Shown in pieces: positions 10,301-18,955 of a stretch of DNA of 64,000 nt. A model generated the notes under the pieces. It ran no database searches. It was not told the DNA's origin and saw only the letters and a program-made list of their open reading frames with translations. Origin of the DNA: Diplonema papillatum (taxonomy: Eukaryota > Euglenozoa > Diplonemea > Diplonemida > Diplonemidae); contig JAPJBO010000510.1 of the NCBI GenBank assembly GCA_030068145.1, forward strand, positions 100,094 through 164,093, given 5' to 3'. The first letter of the stretch is position 1. Each line of letters starts with the position of its first letter. Both the position numbers and the translations under genes were made by a program.

Positions 10301-12544
10301 TGGCTCGCCGCTCAGCAAGGCGCGTTCGATCTCGAGCGTCATTGTAAACAACGGGTCCTCTCCCCGGTGGCCAGGTCGGAAACCGTGTTGACCCTCCTCG
10401 ACCCAACTCTCCTGCCACACCGCAACATCCTTCAGACGCCGGCAGGCCCAGAGGCGGTACACGCAGGATGTCACCGTTATCGGTCGCATGTTGAGCGGTT
10501 GCCCGTCGTCGCCCTTCGGAATCATACTCACGAGAGCTGTTCGCATTGCCTGCGGCCAGATCCCCGTTCTCTCGACCAGGTTCAACAGCGTGGCCAGGGA
10601 TTCAAGGTACAGGTCGGGGAGTGCCTTCAGCTCAGCCATCCTCCAGCCGTCGATCCCGCAAGCACCCTTGACGCCTTTCTTCGTTAGCAGCGCGCGTAGC
10701 TCTGTCCCCGTGATCTCGCCTACTTCCTGAGGGTGTCCATCGATGTAGCGCTGGTACCGGCCAGCAAAAGGTGTGTAGGGCGGCTCGGGACCGTCCTTGT
10801 AGGCGCGGAAGACCGGATCCCATGCGTCCTGAAGCACTGCGTCCATTTCCTCTGCGTTTGCCGTGGTCCGCTCACCTTCCAGCGTGGTCGCTTCCTGCCT
10901 GTGTTGCCGTCGGCACCACGCTACGACACTCCGCCTGTTTTCGTCCGCTCGCTTTGTCGCTCCGGTGAAGTATTTTGCACGTCGAGCCTCCATGCTGGCC
11001 TTTCCGATCGCTCCGTTCCTCTCCCGGACTGCCTGCAACAGACTGCTGCACTCCTGGAGACTGGGCAATTCGTCCCATGCCGTCATCGGCTTTCCGCGTA
11101 GTGCTGCGCACTCACTCGCGAGCTTCCTACAGTTCTTCCAGCAGTTCTGCATCTGACTCGGCGTCGACTGTGGTCCCCCTCGGTTCGTAAGGTGCCGGTG
11201 TAGCTGCTCTAGGCGATGGATGGTGTTGCGCAGTCGGAGTTGAACACCCGAGGCTGCTCCTGTGCCGTCACTGGAACTTCTCGCTGTCGCCCTCGCACGC
11301 GTTGGTGCCAGCAGACGACCTCGTCCTGTGAAACGCCGACGTTCTGACGTCTGAACTTGGCACAAGTCCAGCAGGTGCCTTTCCGCCGTTGCAGACCATT
11401 CTCGCCACGCCTCGTCGACGTCGCTGTTCCCCACTGCCTGGGCAAACCTCGACTGCTCTAGGAGTTGACGTGCCCGCGCTGAGTCTTCTTCCACCGTGGC
11501 CAATTGCTGTTGGAGCGGTCTGACCTGAATCGGCCGCGGCAACCGGTACCGCCAAACCGTCTGGTCGAACGCCTCGAGATCGAAAGTGGCAGTCACGAGT
11601 CGGTGTCCAGGTACGTCCACGATCGTCGTAGTGCAGCTCGAGAACGCTTGCGCCGCGACCCGATTCATCATCAGGCGGTCGATGCGCGTGCCCGGGGTGC
11701 TACAGGTGGCGAAGGTGGCGTCGGGGGCCTGCCCTGTGCTGACTTCTTGTAGTCGCGCTGCGTCGGACCACCCGTTCCGCAGAGCCTTCCGGAGTGTCGG
11801 GGATCTCGCCTCGTCGGTGTTAAGATCCCCGGCGACTATGATTGGAACGTCGCCGAGGCTGTCCGCTGCGGCGAAGAGGACCCTCTCCAACAATGCTTCC
11901 CTGTCGTCGACTACCGACCTGTCGTTTCCTGACGGGCAGTACAGGTTGATCACGTGCACGAACGTGCTGCCCGTTCCCGTGGCGACCGCCGTGTGCAGAA
12001 AGCGGGCATCAGTGTACGCACTGCCAATCATCTGGTGCAGCGCCGTGGGAGAGAACGCCGGCACGGGCTTCTGGACCAAGGTGCAAACTCCCCCGTTCCT
12101 CGCGCTCGTCTCGGACCTGACTCCGGACGATCGACAGCTCCTCCCCATCGGTTCACTCCCCCAGTGACACTTCCAGTCTTCGAGATGCATCTCCGCTTCC
12201 GGCCTTCTCGTCTCTAGGAGTGTCACCTCCTGACAGCAGAGGACGTCGGTACACACCCCTTTCACTGCCGGGATGTACCGCAAGAGCGAGGACACGTTGA
12301 GTGTGGCGACGCTCCAGCATCGGGGGCCGGGATTCTCTTCGATGTCCCCTCCTAGCAGCAGGTGCTTTCGGCGTGCCTCCGCAACTGATAACTTCGTCCG
12401 TCTGACCTGCTCCGGCGGGCTTCGACAGAAGGGCGTGGGTCGGCGGTGGTATCGTCCTCCGGATCGTCTGTGTCGGCTCGTCGTGCGCGTTGTCGGTCGG
12501 GAGAACTGGCGGACCTGCCGAGTACGGCAATAGGCCCAGGGCAT
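7397..12544 (-). CDS. LINE ORF2: 2A peptide, AP endonuclease, reverse transcriptase, Cys/His-rich tail
   Basis: A 1715-residue polyprotein. Residues 65-74 (GGDIEENPGP) are a canonical 2A ribosome-skipping peptide that would release a basic 73-residue leader. Next is an apurinic-type endonuclease (about 78-324) with N83, E106, the GDLN motif at 239-242, RIDRLMMN at 287-294 and GHRLV around H314. The reverse transcriptase follows (about 590-900), with LSLDFSKCFDRVP as motif A and an intact YADD at 846-849. A CCHC motif (CTLCDSG...DEHHVYWDC) and a long Cys/His-rich segment follow. The tail holds two copies of a RKRNxxRMELDIT block and is Ser-rich. All expected catalytic residues are present, so this copy could be active. 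Trypanosome L1Tc/ingi elements also place 2A before the endonuclease. Confidence 0.9.
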   Translation of the reverse strand: MPWAYCRTRQVRQFSRPTTRTTSRHRRSGGRYHRRPTPFCRSPPEQVRRTKLSVAEARRKHLLLGGDIEENPGPRCWSVATLNVSSLLRYIPAVKGVCTDVLCCQEVTLLETRRPEAEMHLEDWKCHWGSEPMGRSCRSSGVRSETSARNGGVCTLVQKPVPAFSPTALHQMIGSAYTDARFLHTAVATGTGSTFVHVINLYCPSGNDRSVVDDREALLERVLFAAADSLGDVPIIVAGDLNTDEARSPTLRKALRNGWSDAARLQEVSTGQAPDATFATCSTPGTRIDRLMMNRVAAQAFSSCTTTIVDVPGHRLVTATFDLEAFDQTVWRYRLPRPIQVRPLQQQLATVEEDSARARQLLEQSRFAQAVGNSDVDEAWREWSATAERHLLDLCQVQTSERRRFTGRGRLLAPTRARATARSSSDGTGAASGVQLRLRNTIHRLEQLHRHLTNRGGPQSTPSQMQNCWKNCRKLASECAALRGKPMTAWDELPSLQECSSLLQAVRERNGAIGKASMEARRAKYFTGATKRADENRRSVVAWCRRQHRQEATTLEGERTTANAEEMDAVLQDAWDPVFRAYKDGPEPPYTPFAGRYQRYIDGHPQEVGEITGTELRALLTKKGVKGACGIDGWRMAELKALPDLYLESLATLLNLVERTGIWPQAMRTALVSMIPKGDDGQPLNMRPITVTSCVYRLWACRRLKDVAVWQESWVEEGQHGFRPGHRGEDPLFTMTLEIERALLSGEPLCGLSLDFSKCFDRVPREIALRLMQDLGLHSRILKPLKSIYDTLVRRFKLPLGVGKEFQVTNGILQGCPISVILINALLSVLMKAVKVEAPGVSTQSYADDANLLAKHSEADLQRGADLVDEFCALTGMSLNMEKTVTFATGLGRRTKIFRSSTGEQFAQKESLKCLGAKVSTSRSGRDHFDSSRFEAAATTARNLRHVPIPRQQKTLIVQSAILPAALARISFAPPTTEAVEKLATALTLAIWGPKNPKRSSEVVLGVLEKAHLTHPATATAYRITADFYSACGRLPHLMPLMTEVRRLYGERVTAALGPVGTAVRHGLQPCGHTWNGGPPSSVNLDGAALRPLAMSASSRNHIIRDNLRNRLWKRLETRRPSFSGITNIAIESTNALWTTRHCPPQNALLIRVALAGGVNTAEYTSRFRQGGSPACTLCDSGALEDEHHVYWDCTAFENIRTKPEYAGIAQSDRRLWPSCLREHGIVTPATREFAGPVQALMAEILAERARRISVRWLERKAATPWERCAQMPTAKREFPFRRIAPAWAWLRYWDERTFLAAIDWLSGLEWSSDGDMAAVEAAIDFELFSGLDIKAPSKAAKTHREKANGMRCMLSAINKLAVQQQLGKCLPGDFKSKTTALSFIGLSSVPGFQPRPRHRMPETGPTIMQQVKTGYGTAPAYPPERTDRARRWVIPRAPLANPDPLHLPHAVPEATKNAPKCATHHKGKCAVCRALGHHHGPTVEACCRHHHADNDGLPPAVCDRHRMTRCVECNTPTACCKAGHHDCREHARGPCDDCRGLPTLAERRPSACCKKGHHVPAPPKPAPAKPKPTTPRKKGRQKPTTPPRMKRTRQASPKAAKMAKKHAPTEPARATPPRKGQKRARLPTPPNDPAGKPGKKHAARKRNISRMELDITSPATSTSSSSMSGSPPRATASAGQPARKRNKRRMELDITSLLSPSSSALRSSSDDVFK

Positions 12545-12649
12545 CGATTGTCGTGGTCGTACGAGGCTCGCCGACAGGGCGCGTTCGGGTTGATGGGAGG
12601 AGGCCTCTGCCGGTGCCGCCTTCGTCGTCTCACCGTAGTGGCGTCGTAG

Positions 12650-14371
12650 TCAGACCGCCTCGTCCTGCTTCGCCTTCTTCCTCGCCGCGAAGCAAGGGGC
12701 GCAGATCTTCGACTCGCATGCGCACGCCCTCATCATCGTTCCCTTCTGGCGGGTGGTGTCGCATACCGAGCATACAGTTTCGCTCTTGTTGCGCGCTGCT
12801 TCCTGCCATTCGTGGCAGTGCTCTTCTTTTACCGCTTCGTCGGCCTGTGGTTCTCCAGGTACGGTTACTCTGGGGACCTTCCCGTGCCAGATTTTGGCTT
12901 CCGCCCTTCTCTCGTCACCGTGGGCGAGCTCGCGGATGTGCAGTGGGTCCCGTCCGGCGCGCCTGAGCACCTCCGCTGGGGGCGGGCTTTGCGCCGTCAC
13001 GACCATCCGCGTCCTCCCTTTCTTCGAGAACGTCTTCCGCGTCCTGCCGACCCAGCCCGCGCGCACGAGCGCCTGCACGATGTCTTCGGCGTGCTCGTTC
13101 CGGCCGCCCGTGACAAAGTACGCAACTCCTTCGTCCGGCAGCTCCGGAGCGAGCAGCATGCCTGCCGCCTCTCGCAACGCCTCGAGCTGCTCCCCTTCCG
13201 CGCTGTAACGTACACCCAATCGTGCTCTCGCCGGCACCAGACCGTGTGTCCCCGGTAAGGCTGTAAGAGCCAGGGCCTCTTCCAAGGTCGCGTCCTCTGC
13301 AAGCCATTGAACTTTGTGGGACTCCCCACCTTCTACGAACCTCGGAGCCGACCAGAACAGCCCTTCGTGTCCGCTTGCCCCGAGGAGGCTGGCTGCGTGT
13401 GCTTGCGGCACCCGGACCATGCACGTGCTACGATCGGACATCCTAGCGTGGCGCCAACGGTGTCGCCTCTCGATGGTGACGGCTGCCCCCTTTGCCGATC
13501 TCGCGCACAGCGTGTCGGTGGCCCCGGCCCCCTTCGTCTCACTCCGCAGAATCTCGACCTTCTCGTCTGTCAGTTCGCGATGGAGTGCCGTGAACACGAG
13601 CACGCGTGTTGCCGAGGCGTCCCCATCCAGCGTCACCTGTCCTCCAGATGGCTTCGCCGTTTTGGCTCCGCGCAGTGTCACGTGCGCGTACTCCACTGAC
13701 CCGTCTTCCCGGAACACTAGCTCGCGCGTCGAGTCTTCGGCTATGGATCGCGGGGTGACGATCACCAAACGTACCCCTTCCGTCTCCAGTTGCGTCAGCT
13801 CGTCGGCGTACTGGAGCACGCGCCTCCCTTCGCCCATCGTTGCTTCGATTACGCCTTCTGGCTTCGCCTTCTTCTCGGATTCGTCGAGGAGCAGCTTCGC
13901 ATCGATCAGCGGTAGCTCCCAATCCTTCGCTCTGAGAGCAGGTTTTCCTCTGCTAACGGGCTTCTTCTCGCCATCGGGCTTCTTACCACAATCTGCAGTC
14001 GTCGTTCGCCGCGCTTCCTTCCCGGCGGTCGCGACCTTCAGCCAGCCGCTCTTCATCTCCTGCTTCGGCTTCGCCTCTGCGCTCTTCGGGCCTCCTTTCG
14101 GCGGCACCGTCGTCCACGCGCCTTCTCGCCGCACTGCCGGTGCGTCCGCCTTCCAGTTGGCCTGCGTCTTTCGCGGTTCGGCCTTCACTTCCGCTTTCGC
14201 TTCCTTCTTCGGCGCCTTCTCTGCCCTTACCGTGGGATGTTTTCGTCCCATCCTTTCTGACAGGATCAGTAGGATCTTGACGATCCCAAACACAGTGCAG
14301 TACTGCGCTTCGTCTTCGGCTGTCTCCGCGAGGAGCTGTGCCTTTGCGAGATACTGCTGTATCTCCTCCAT
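12650..14371 (-). CDS. LINE ORF1 protein
   Basis: A 573-residue protein that starts at an ATG and ends 105 bp before the ORF2 ATG. The first 150 residues are rich in Lys, Ala and Glu and likely disordered. The middle (about 190-510) looks folded, with several hydrophobic strands. The C-terminus carries a compact Cys cluster (VCSVCDTTRQKG, then RACACESKICAPCF) resembling a treble-clef or RING-like zinc site, which could bind nucleic acid. By analogy with other LINE ORF1 proteins it probably binds the element RNA. I see no RRM or esterase motif. Its position upstream of an intact ORF2 supports the assignment more than its sequence does. Confidence 0.75.
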   Translation of the reverse strand: MEEIQQYLAKAQLLAETAEDEAQYCTVFGIVKILLILSERMGRKHPTVRAEKAPKKEAKAEVKAEPRKTQANWKADAPAVRREGAWTTVPPKGGPKSAEAKPKQEMKSGWLKVATAGKEARRTTTADCGKKPDGEKKPVSRGKPALRAKDWELPLIDAKLLLDESEKKAKPEGVIEATMGEGRRVLQYADELTQLETEGVRLVIVTPRSIAEDSTRELVFREDGSVEYAHVTLRGAKTAKPSGGQVTLDGDASATRVLVFTALHRELTDEKVEILRSETKGAGATDTLCARSAKGAAVTIERRHRWRHARMSDRSTCMVRVPQAHAASLLGASGHEGLFWSAPRFVEGGESHKVQWLAEDATLEEALALTALPGTHGLVPARARLGVRYSAEGEQLEALREAAGMLLAPELPDEGVAYFVTGGRNEHAEDIVQALVRAGWVGRTRKTFSKKGRTRMVVTAQSPPPAEVLRRAGRDPLHIRELAHGDERRAEAKIWHGKVPRVTVPGEPQADEAVKEEHCHEWQEAARNKSETVCSVCDTTRQKGTMMRACACESKICAPCFAARKKAKQDEAV

Positions 14372-14640
14372 TGCGGTCGGGTCCGGTTTTCTGACGTGTT
14401 TTCTCTCCGTCTGGTTCTCTTCTCCTCTTGTCGTTTCTTTCTGTGCTCTCTTGGTGTGCTTTCTTTGCCGCTAAGCAGCGGCTACCGTTAAGCAGCGGCT
14501 GCCGGCTTATCCCGTGACACCTTTTATATGTACGTTATTGAAAGAGTAGCGTTGGCACTCTTACAGGTTCGTTCCCTCGTAGCTCGCCGGGAACGGGCAC
14601 TCCAGTGAAACTGGGTATGTTGGAATGAATCATGGAATGA

Positions 14641-14905
14641 AAACTCATCCGATGCCGGGTCTGGTGTCAATGCTTCGGCTAGTGTTTCCCGTCTTCGCGT
14701 CTGCTCCCCGGGCGGCCGTGAGCCGCCACCGGCGCTTCAGGGACGCCGAAAGTCGCTCGTGCCGCGATTCGTTCGCGATGCCCAGCTCGAGGGAAAACTC
14801 GGCCTTGAACCGCTCCACTTCTACGACGTAGAACGTGCTGATGACCTCCGCGAGGGCCGGCGTCGCGTGCGGCAGCGCCTCGCAGCTGCCGGCGTACGCC
14901 AGCAC
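14641..14905 (-). pseudogene. Partial copy of the 3' end of gene A upstream exon
   Basis: About 88 residues (from LAYAGSCEALPH to DTRPGIG) match the end of the exon at 15773-16522 with scattered substitutions. The donor CAG/GTATCG of the full exon reads CCCGGCATC here, so the splice site is lost. The copy lies downstream of the full exon, between the TIR element and the LINE. Confidence 0.8.
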
Positions 14906-15043
14906 CATAACCATGGTCCATCAGGAGATGGACGGGCTTCAGTGCGTGTAGTAGTAATAGGTTGAACTTGATATGCAGCAACAGGTGCCCCACTCTGTGA
15001 CGACAGATGCACAAGGTACTCGTAGTAGTAATAGTAGTAGTAG

Positions 15044-15717
15044 TAAACCCCCCCCTCGCTTAATATTTACATTTTTTTTGCAAATATTATGAGCATTGTA
15101 AATACTATGAGGTTTTGTAAATATTATGAGACTCTGCCCTTAATATTTACAAAACCCGAAATCTCACCATAGCAACCCCAAGAAATGACTGACCTGCCAT
15201 CACGGGAAGATGGTGTTTGCAGTGCTCGTGTGCAAGCTCCATCGTATCGGACGAAGACACTGGAGAAGGTGAAGACGCCTTCGAGGGGCTGGCATCACGG
15301 GCCAGAATATCCGTTGTCCGGGCCGAGCAAGAAGCAGCCGGTGTCTTCGACGGCTTCGGAAGTTCACTGTCTGGTGAGATATCAAACATCTTGTGTTCGA
15401 TGCTGGAGAGACCAGCAGCTGAAAGAGACGCAGGGAGAACAATGGTGCCAAGAAGCGTGCACGTTTAACAGAACCGACCTTCTAATCCACAAATAACGCT
15501 AGCATACTGCAAAGATGAAGTTGGCGGCCGCCACGTGGAGCACGGCACTGCAGAAAGCTCGTGCAGCAGGTACTCCCAGGAAGGAAAGTTGCTCGTCAAA
15601 ATAAAAAAAAATGGAAAATGTAAATATTAAGAGAACGTAAATTATAAGAGATTTTGTAAATATTAAGAGAATGCAAATATTAGAAAAATGTAAATATTAA
15701 GCGACGGGGGGGGTTTA
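15044..15717. mobile_element. 674-bp TIR element with (TAATATTTAC)-rich ends
   Basis: The left end, TAAAC8TCGCTTAATATTTACATTTTT, is matched in inverted form by the right end, TAAAC8GTCGCTTAATATTTACATTTTT, with one inserted base. Both ends continue as degenerate TGTAAATATTATGAG/ATTAAGAG repeats. GTAG flanks both sides as a probable 4-bp target duplication, although the left flank lies in a GTA repeat. The centre (about 15180-15590) has only short open frames and no transposase, so the element is non-autonomous. A short piece of similar end sequence occurs at 28838-28885. Confidence 0.75.
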
Positions 15718-15772
15718 GTAGTTTGAACTTGAGACTTGCACAAGTAGTAGCAAATGAAAAGTATTCCGATAC

Positions 15773-16522
15773 CTGATTTGGAGTCGATGCTTCGGCTTGC
15801 TTTACCAGTCTTCGCGTCTGCTCCCCGGGCGGCCGTGAGCCGCCACCGGCGCTTCAAGGACGCCGAAAGTCGCTCGTACGGCGATTCGTTCGCGATGCCC
15901 GGCTCGAGGGAAAACTCGGTCTTAAACCGCTCCACTTCCACGACGCAGAACGTGTTGATGACCTCCGCGAGGACCGGCGTCACGTGCAGCAGCGCCTCGC
16001 AGCTGCCCGCGTACGCCAGCACCGCCGCCTGCACAGGCGCGCACCCCAGCAGCATCGATACGAACGGGTTCGAAGCGGCGGCAGGTTTTTCGGCGGCGGC
16101 GCAGTCGGGCGAGATGACCGTCGTCGAGCTCGGAGAGACGATCCGGATCCGGAACGAGTCTGGGCCCACTGCCTCTGGTTCCAGCATGGCTTCGCTGTCC
16201 CCGGTGCTCTCTATAGACGACGTGCTCGACAGTGCGCCTTCGACGGTGAGGGTCGGCTTGCGGGCTTGCAAGAAGCTTTGGTCCGGCGCGCCCTTCCATC
16301 TTGCGGCCGGCGATGCGCGGGCGCCGGGATCCCCGCGGCCCTGCCTTTCCCGCTCGTGCAGCAGCTGGCACTGCAGCCGGACGACGGTTTGCTTCAGCTC
16401 GACGATCTCCACGTCCCGCTCTTCGACCTGCGCCATCAGGAAGCGCTCGACTGCCGTCGGCGGTTCCGCGTCGCGCATTGCGTCGAAGAGCGTGTCTTTC
16501 TCTTTTAAATTTAGGGTTCCAA
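15773..16522 (-). CDS. Gene A, upstream exon; unrecognised protein with N-terminal coiled coil
   Basis: The exon may begin at an acceptor (TTCTTCAG before 16522) or at the ATG at 16478. The bases between keep the same frame (GTLNLKEKDTLFDA-M) and are conserved in the tandem copies, so I favour an internal exon. Residues 10-45 from the ATG form a heptad-rich helix (AVERFLMAQVEERDVEIVEL). A Ser/Pro-rich linker follows, then a folded-looking C-terminal part (AVLAYAGSCEALLHVTPVLA). The donor CAG/GTATCG at 15773/15772 leaves phase 1 and fits the acceptor at 7033. Function unknown. Three truncated 5' copies lie upstream and one 3' copy lies downstream. Confidence 0.6.
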
Positions 16523-16639
16523 CTGAAGAAGAAGTGTGGAAGCAGAAAGTTATCGGGAAACGAGGTTTTGCCTAAAGGCTTTCCATGTTTTGCTGCAGAG
16601 CTTTGAGCTTTATTGGTGTCTAAAGTTTAGTAGGCTTTA

Positions 16640-17860
16640 ACCGTGGTTAAGTGCGCAAACAGTGGTCAGTCAAAGCTGGTTGGGAAAAACTCGAGGGGCT
16701 GCCTTGTGCATCTGTGACGGAGGAGAAATGTGAAGACGGGGGTTTGCCTAGAGGCGCGGGCGCCGGGATCCTCGCGGCCCTGCCTTTCCCGCTCGTGCAG
16801 CAGCTGGCACTGCAGCCGGACGACGGTTTGCTTCAGCTCGACCTCCACGTCCCGCTCTTCGACCTGCGCCACCTCGACTGCCGTCGGCGGTTCCGCATCG
16901 CGCATTGCGTCGAAGAGCGTGTCTTTCTCTTTTAAATTTAGGGTTCCGACTGAAGAAGAAGTGTGAAAGCAGGAAGTTATCGGGAAACGGGGGTTTGCCT
17001 AAAGGCTTTCCATGTTTTGCTGCAGAGCTTTGAGCTTTATTGGTGTCTAAAGTTTAGTAGGCTTTAACCGTGGTTAAGTGCGCAAACAGTGGTCAGTCAA
17101 AGCTGGTTGGGAAAAACTCGAGGGCTGCCTTGTGCATACTGTGACGGAGGAGAAATGTGAAGACGGGGGTTTGCCTAGAGGCGCGGCGCCGGGATCCTCG
17201 CGGCCCTGCCTTTCCCGCTCGTGCAGCAGCTGGCACTGCAGCCGGACGACGGTTTGCTGCAGCTCGACGATCTCCACGTCCCGCTCTTCGACCTGCGCCA
17301 TCAGGAAGCGCTCGACTGCCGTCGGCGGGCCGCCGCCTTCCGCGTCGCGCATTGCGTCGAAGAGCGTGTCTTTCTCTTTTACATTTAGGGTTCCAACTGA
17401 AGAAGAAGTGGAAGAAATGTGAAAACTGGGGTTTGCCTGGAGGCTGTTCATGCTATTCTGCGGATACTTTGAGGTGTATTAGTGTCTAATAGATTTCGTG
17501 CGTCTTAACCATGGTTTAGTGCGCAAACGGTGTCCGTCAAAGCTGGTGGGGAAAAATACTCGAGGGGCTGACTTGTGCATATTGCGACGAAGGGTGGAGG
17601 GGAGAAAGCATATAACTACAAAGTGGGTGTTTCGATGGTTGCTTCAGCTCGAGGATCTCCACGTCCCGCTCTTCGACCTGCGCCATCAGGAAGCGCTCGG
17701 CCTGCCGTCGGCGGGCCGCCGCCTTCCGCGTCGCGCATCGCGTCGAAGACCGTGTCTTTCTCTTTTACATTTAGGGTTCCAACTGAAGAAGAAGTGGAAG
17801 AAATGTGAAAACTGGGGTTTGCCTGGAGGCTTTTCATGCTATTCTCCCGCTCTTCGACCT
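16640..17860 (-). repeat. Tandem truncated copies of the 5' end of gene A upstream exon
   Basis: Three copies of the exon's first 50-65 codons with the upstream flank lie at about 16756-16952, 17178-17399 and 17641-17784, at spacings of about 427-440 bp. Each keeps the TTCTTCTTCAG acceptor and the frame through the ATG. Compared with the full exon, copy 1 differs by -9 and -3 bp and copy 2 by +9 bp, so both stay in frame. Copy 3 has a +1 bp shift. None contains a donor; each ends inside the exon and runs into GGTTTGCCTGGAGG-type flank. That flank (with TTAACCATGGTTAAGTGCGCAAAC) also occurs at 40985-41110, and its GGTTTGCCTGGA part at about 48775-48850. Confidence 0.8.
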
Positions 17861-18232
17861 GCGCCATCAGAAAGCGCTCGGCGCGGGCTCGGCATCGGGG
17901 TGGCCACTGTGATGGTCGCTGCTCACAGAGTGGGCCGATGCCTCTCACTTTCAAAACACGGCTGATCACTGCAAGAACTCGCAGGGATCTGAGAAAGGGG
18001 AAGCACGGACGGCGCGCGGCCTCGTTGTTTTTTTCTCATCTTGGCGAGCTTCTCTATTTCGTTCGCTAGTCGCGGCGTGGCTGCGCGTGCCCAAAAAAGG
18101 ACTTTTTTTTTGTGGCAAGAAACCCCCAGATACGGGTGACCGATCGTAATGAATGGACTACGCCCCGCCACGCGGCAGGGACACGTTTCTGATGGCAGTG
18201 ATTCCACCGTGTGCTGAGCCGGGGTGGGGTAA
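17861..18232. other. No gene identified
   Basis: The stretch begins with a short remnant of the gene A exon copy (CGCTCTTCGACCTGCGCCATC near 17850). No coding or structural signal is seen after that. Confidence 0.4.
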
Positions 18233-18510
18233 GCAAGAACGTGCTTGGAATGGATATGTGCTCATCGCCGCACTGGACCCGTCTGCAGCCGTGTTTCGGT
18301 CCTTTAAGCCACGGACACATAAGGCGGACCATCACCAGCGCGGAACCTGAGAGTCTGCTGACAGGACAGCGGCGTGAGTCTGGTTTGTCAGGCGCTGCTA
18401 CCAGACAGGCGAAGTCCGTCACGGGGAGGAGGCCCCTACAACCGTGTCTGAGCAGTCAGTCCTCTGCGACTAGCTAGATCGCACTGACGTGTCTTCTTTT
18501 TGCCGCTGGC
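18233..18510 (+). repeat. Dispersed repeat R1, copy 1
   Basis: The sequence from CAAGAACGTGCTTGGAATGG through GGTCCTTTAAGCCACGGACA to GTGTCTGAGCAGTCAGT recurs at 35916-36060 and 39871-40190, and as a short piece at 19143-19200. Copies share insertions and deletions of 10-30 bp. No open frame is conserved. It may be a non-autonomous element or an old tandem-array unit. Confidence 0.75.
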
Positions 18511-18552
18511 CAAGCTGTTGCCGACATCTTAGTTGGGAAGACTAGGGCAGTG

Positions 18553-18955
18553 ATGCTATCAAACGTTTGCAAACGGACGTTTGACAAGATTTGTCAAACG
18601 CAAACGTTAGACAAACCTGCAAACGTGACGTTTGCCAATCGATGGACGGGTCTGTACACAGTACACGACCCTTGATAGCACTTGTCCACGTGGATGCAGG
18701 CGGGCACGACAAAATATGGGAACACGACATCCTTCTAGTTCTCCTTGGGCGTGCACAGGGCCTCCAGCAAGTGTTCCCTCCCACTTTGTGGGGCCCCGGG
18801 CATGAAGATCCTGCCCTTGTGGCTCGAGTGTTCACAAGCCGACCCCACCCACTGCAGGCGCAGCCAGCGCCTCACGCACGTTTGATACACGTTTGACATG
18901 AATTTTGCAAACGCAAACGTTTGTCAAACGTTGAAACGTTCAACGTTTTGCCATG
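18553..18955. repeat. Foldback region with clusters of AAACGTTT motifs at both ends
   Basis: About 85 bp at the left (18553-18640) and 70 bp at the right (18885-18955) are built from CAAACGTTTG, GTTTGACAA and TTGTCAAAC words in both orientations. The two ends can pair with each other and with themselves. The roughly 240 bp between has ordinary composition. It resembles a non-autonomous foldback element. Confidence 0.5.

Larger units (their letters stand above)
7226..14525 (-). mobile_element. Full-length two-ORF non-LTR retrotransposon (LINE)
   Basis: The element runs on the minus strand with ORF1 (14371-12650), a 105-bp gap and ORF2 (12544-7397), both uninterrupted. The 3' UTR lies at about 7396-7226 and has no poly(A) tail. 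It is shared with a fragment at 34085-34335 and partly with 41112-41235. The 5' leader (about 14525-14372) contains repeated GCTTAACGG/GCTTAGCGG motifs. The ends are approximate because I could not identify target-site duplications. The two ends show an inverted match: CACGTGATAAGCCG at 7270 and CGGCTTATCCCGTGACACC at 14500. The element sits in the 8.7-kb intron of gene A, in the same orientation as the gene. Confidence 0.85.

Noticed and set aside
7401..14474. Many plus-strand frames of 60-390 codons
   Set aside because: They are antisense to the two LINE ORFs, which carry all recognised domains.
18553..18955. Candidate gene regulatory array of AAACGTTT sites
   Set aside because: The words occur in both orientations at the two ends, which fits a foldback element better than a promoter; no gene starts nearby.
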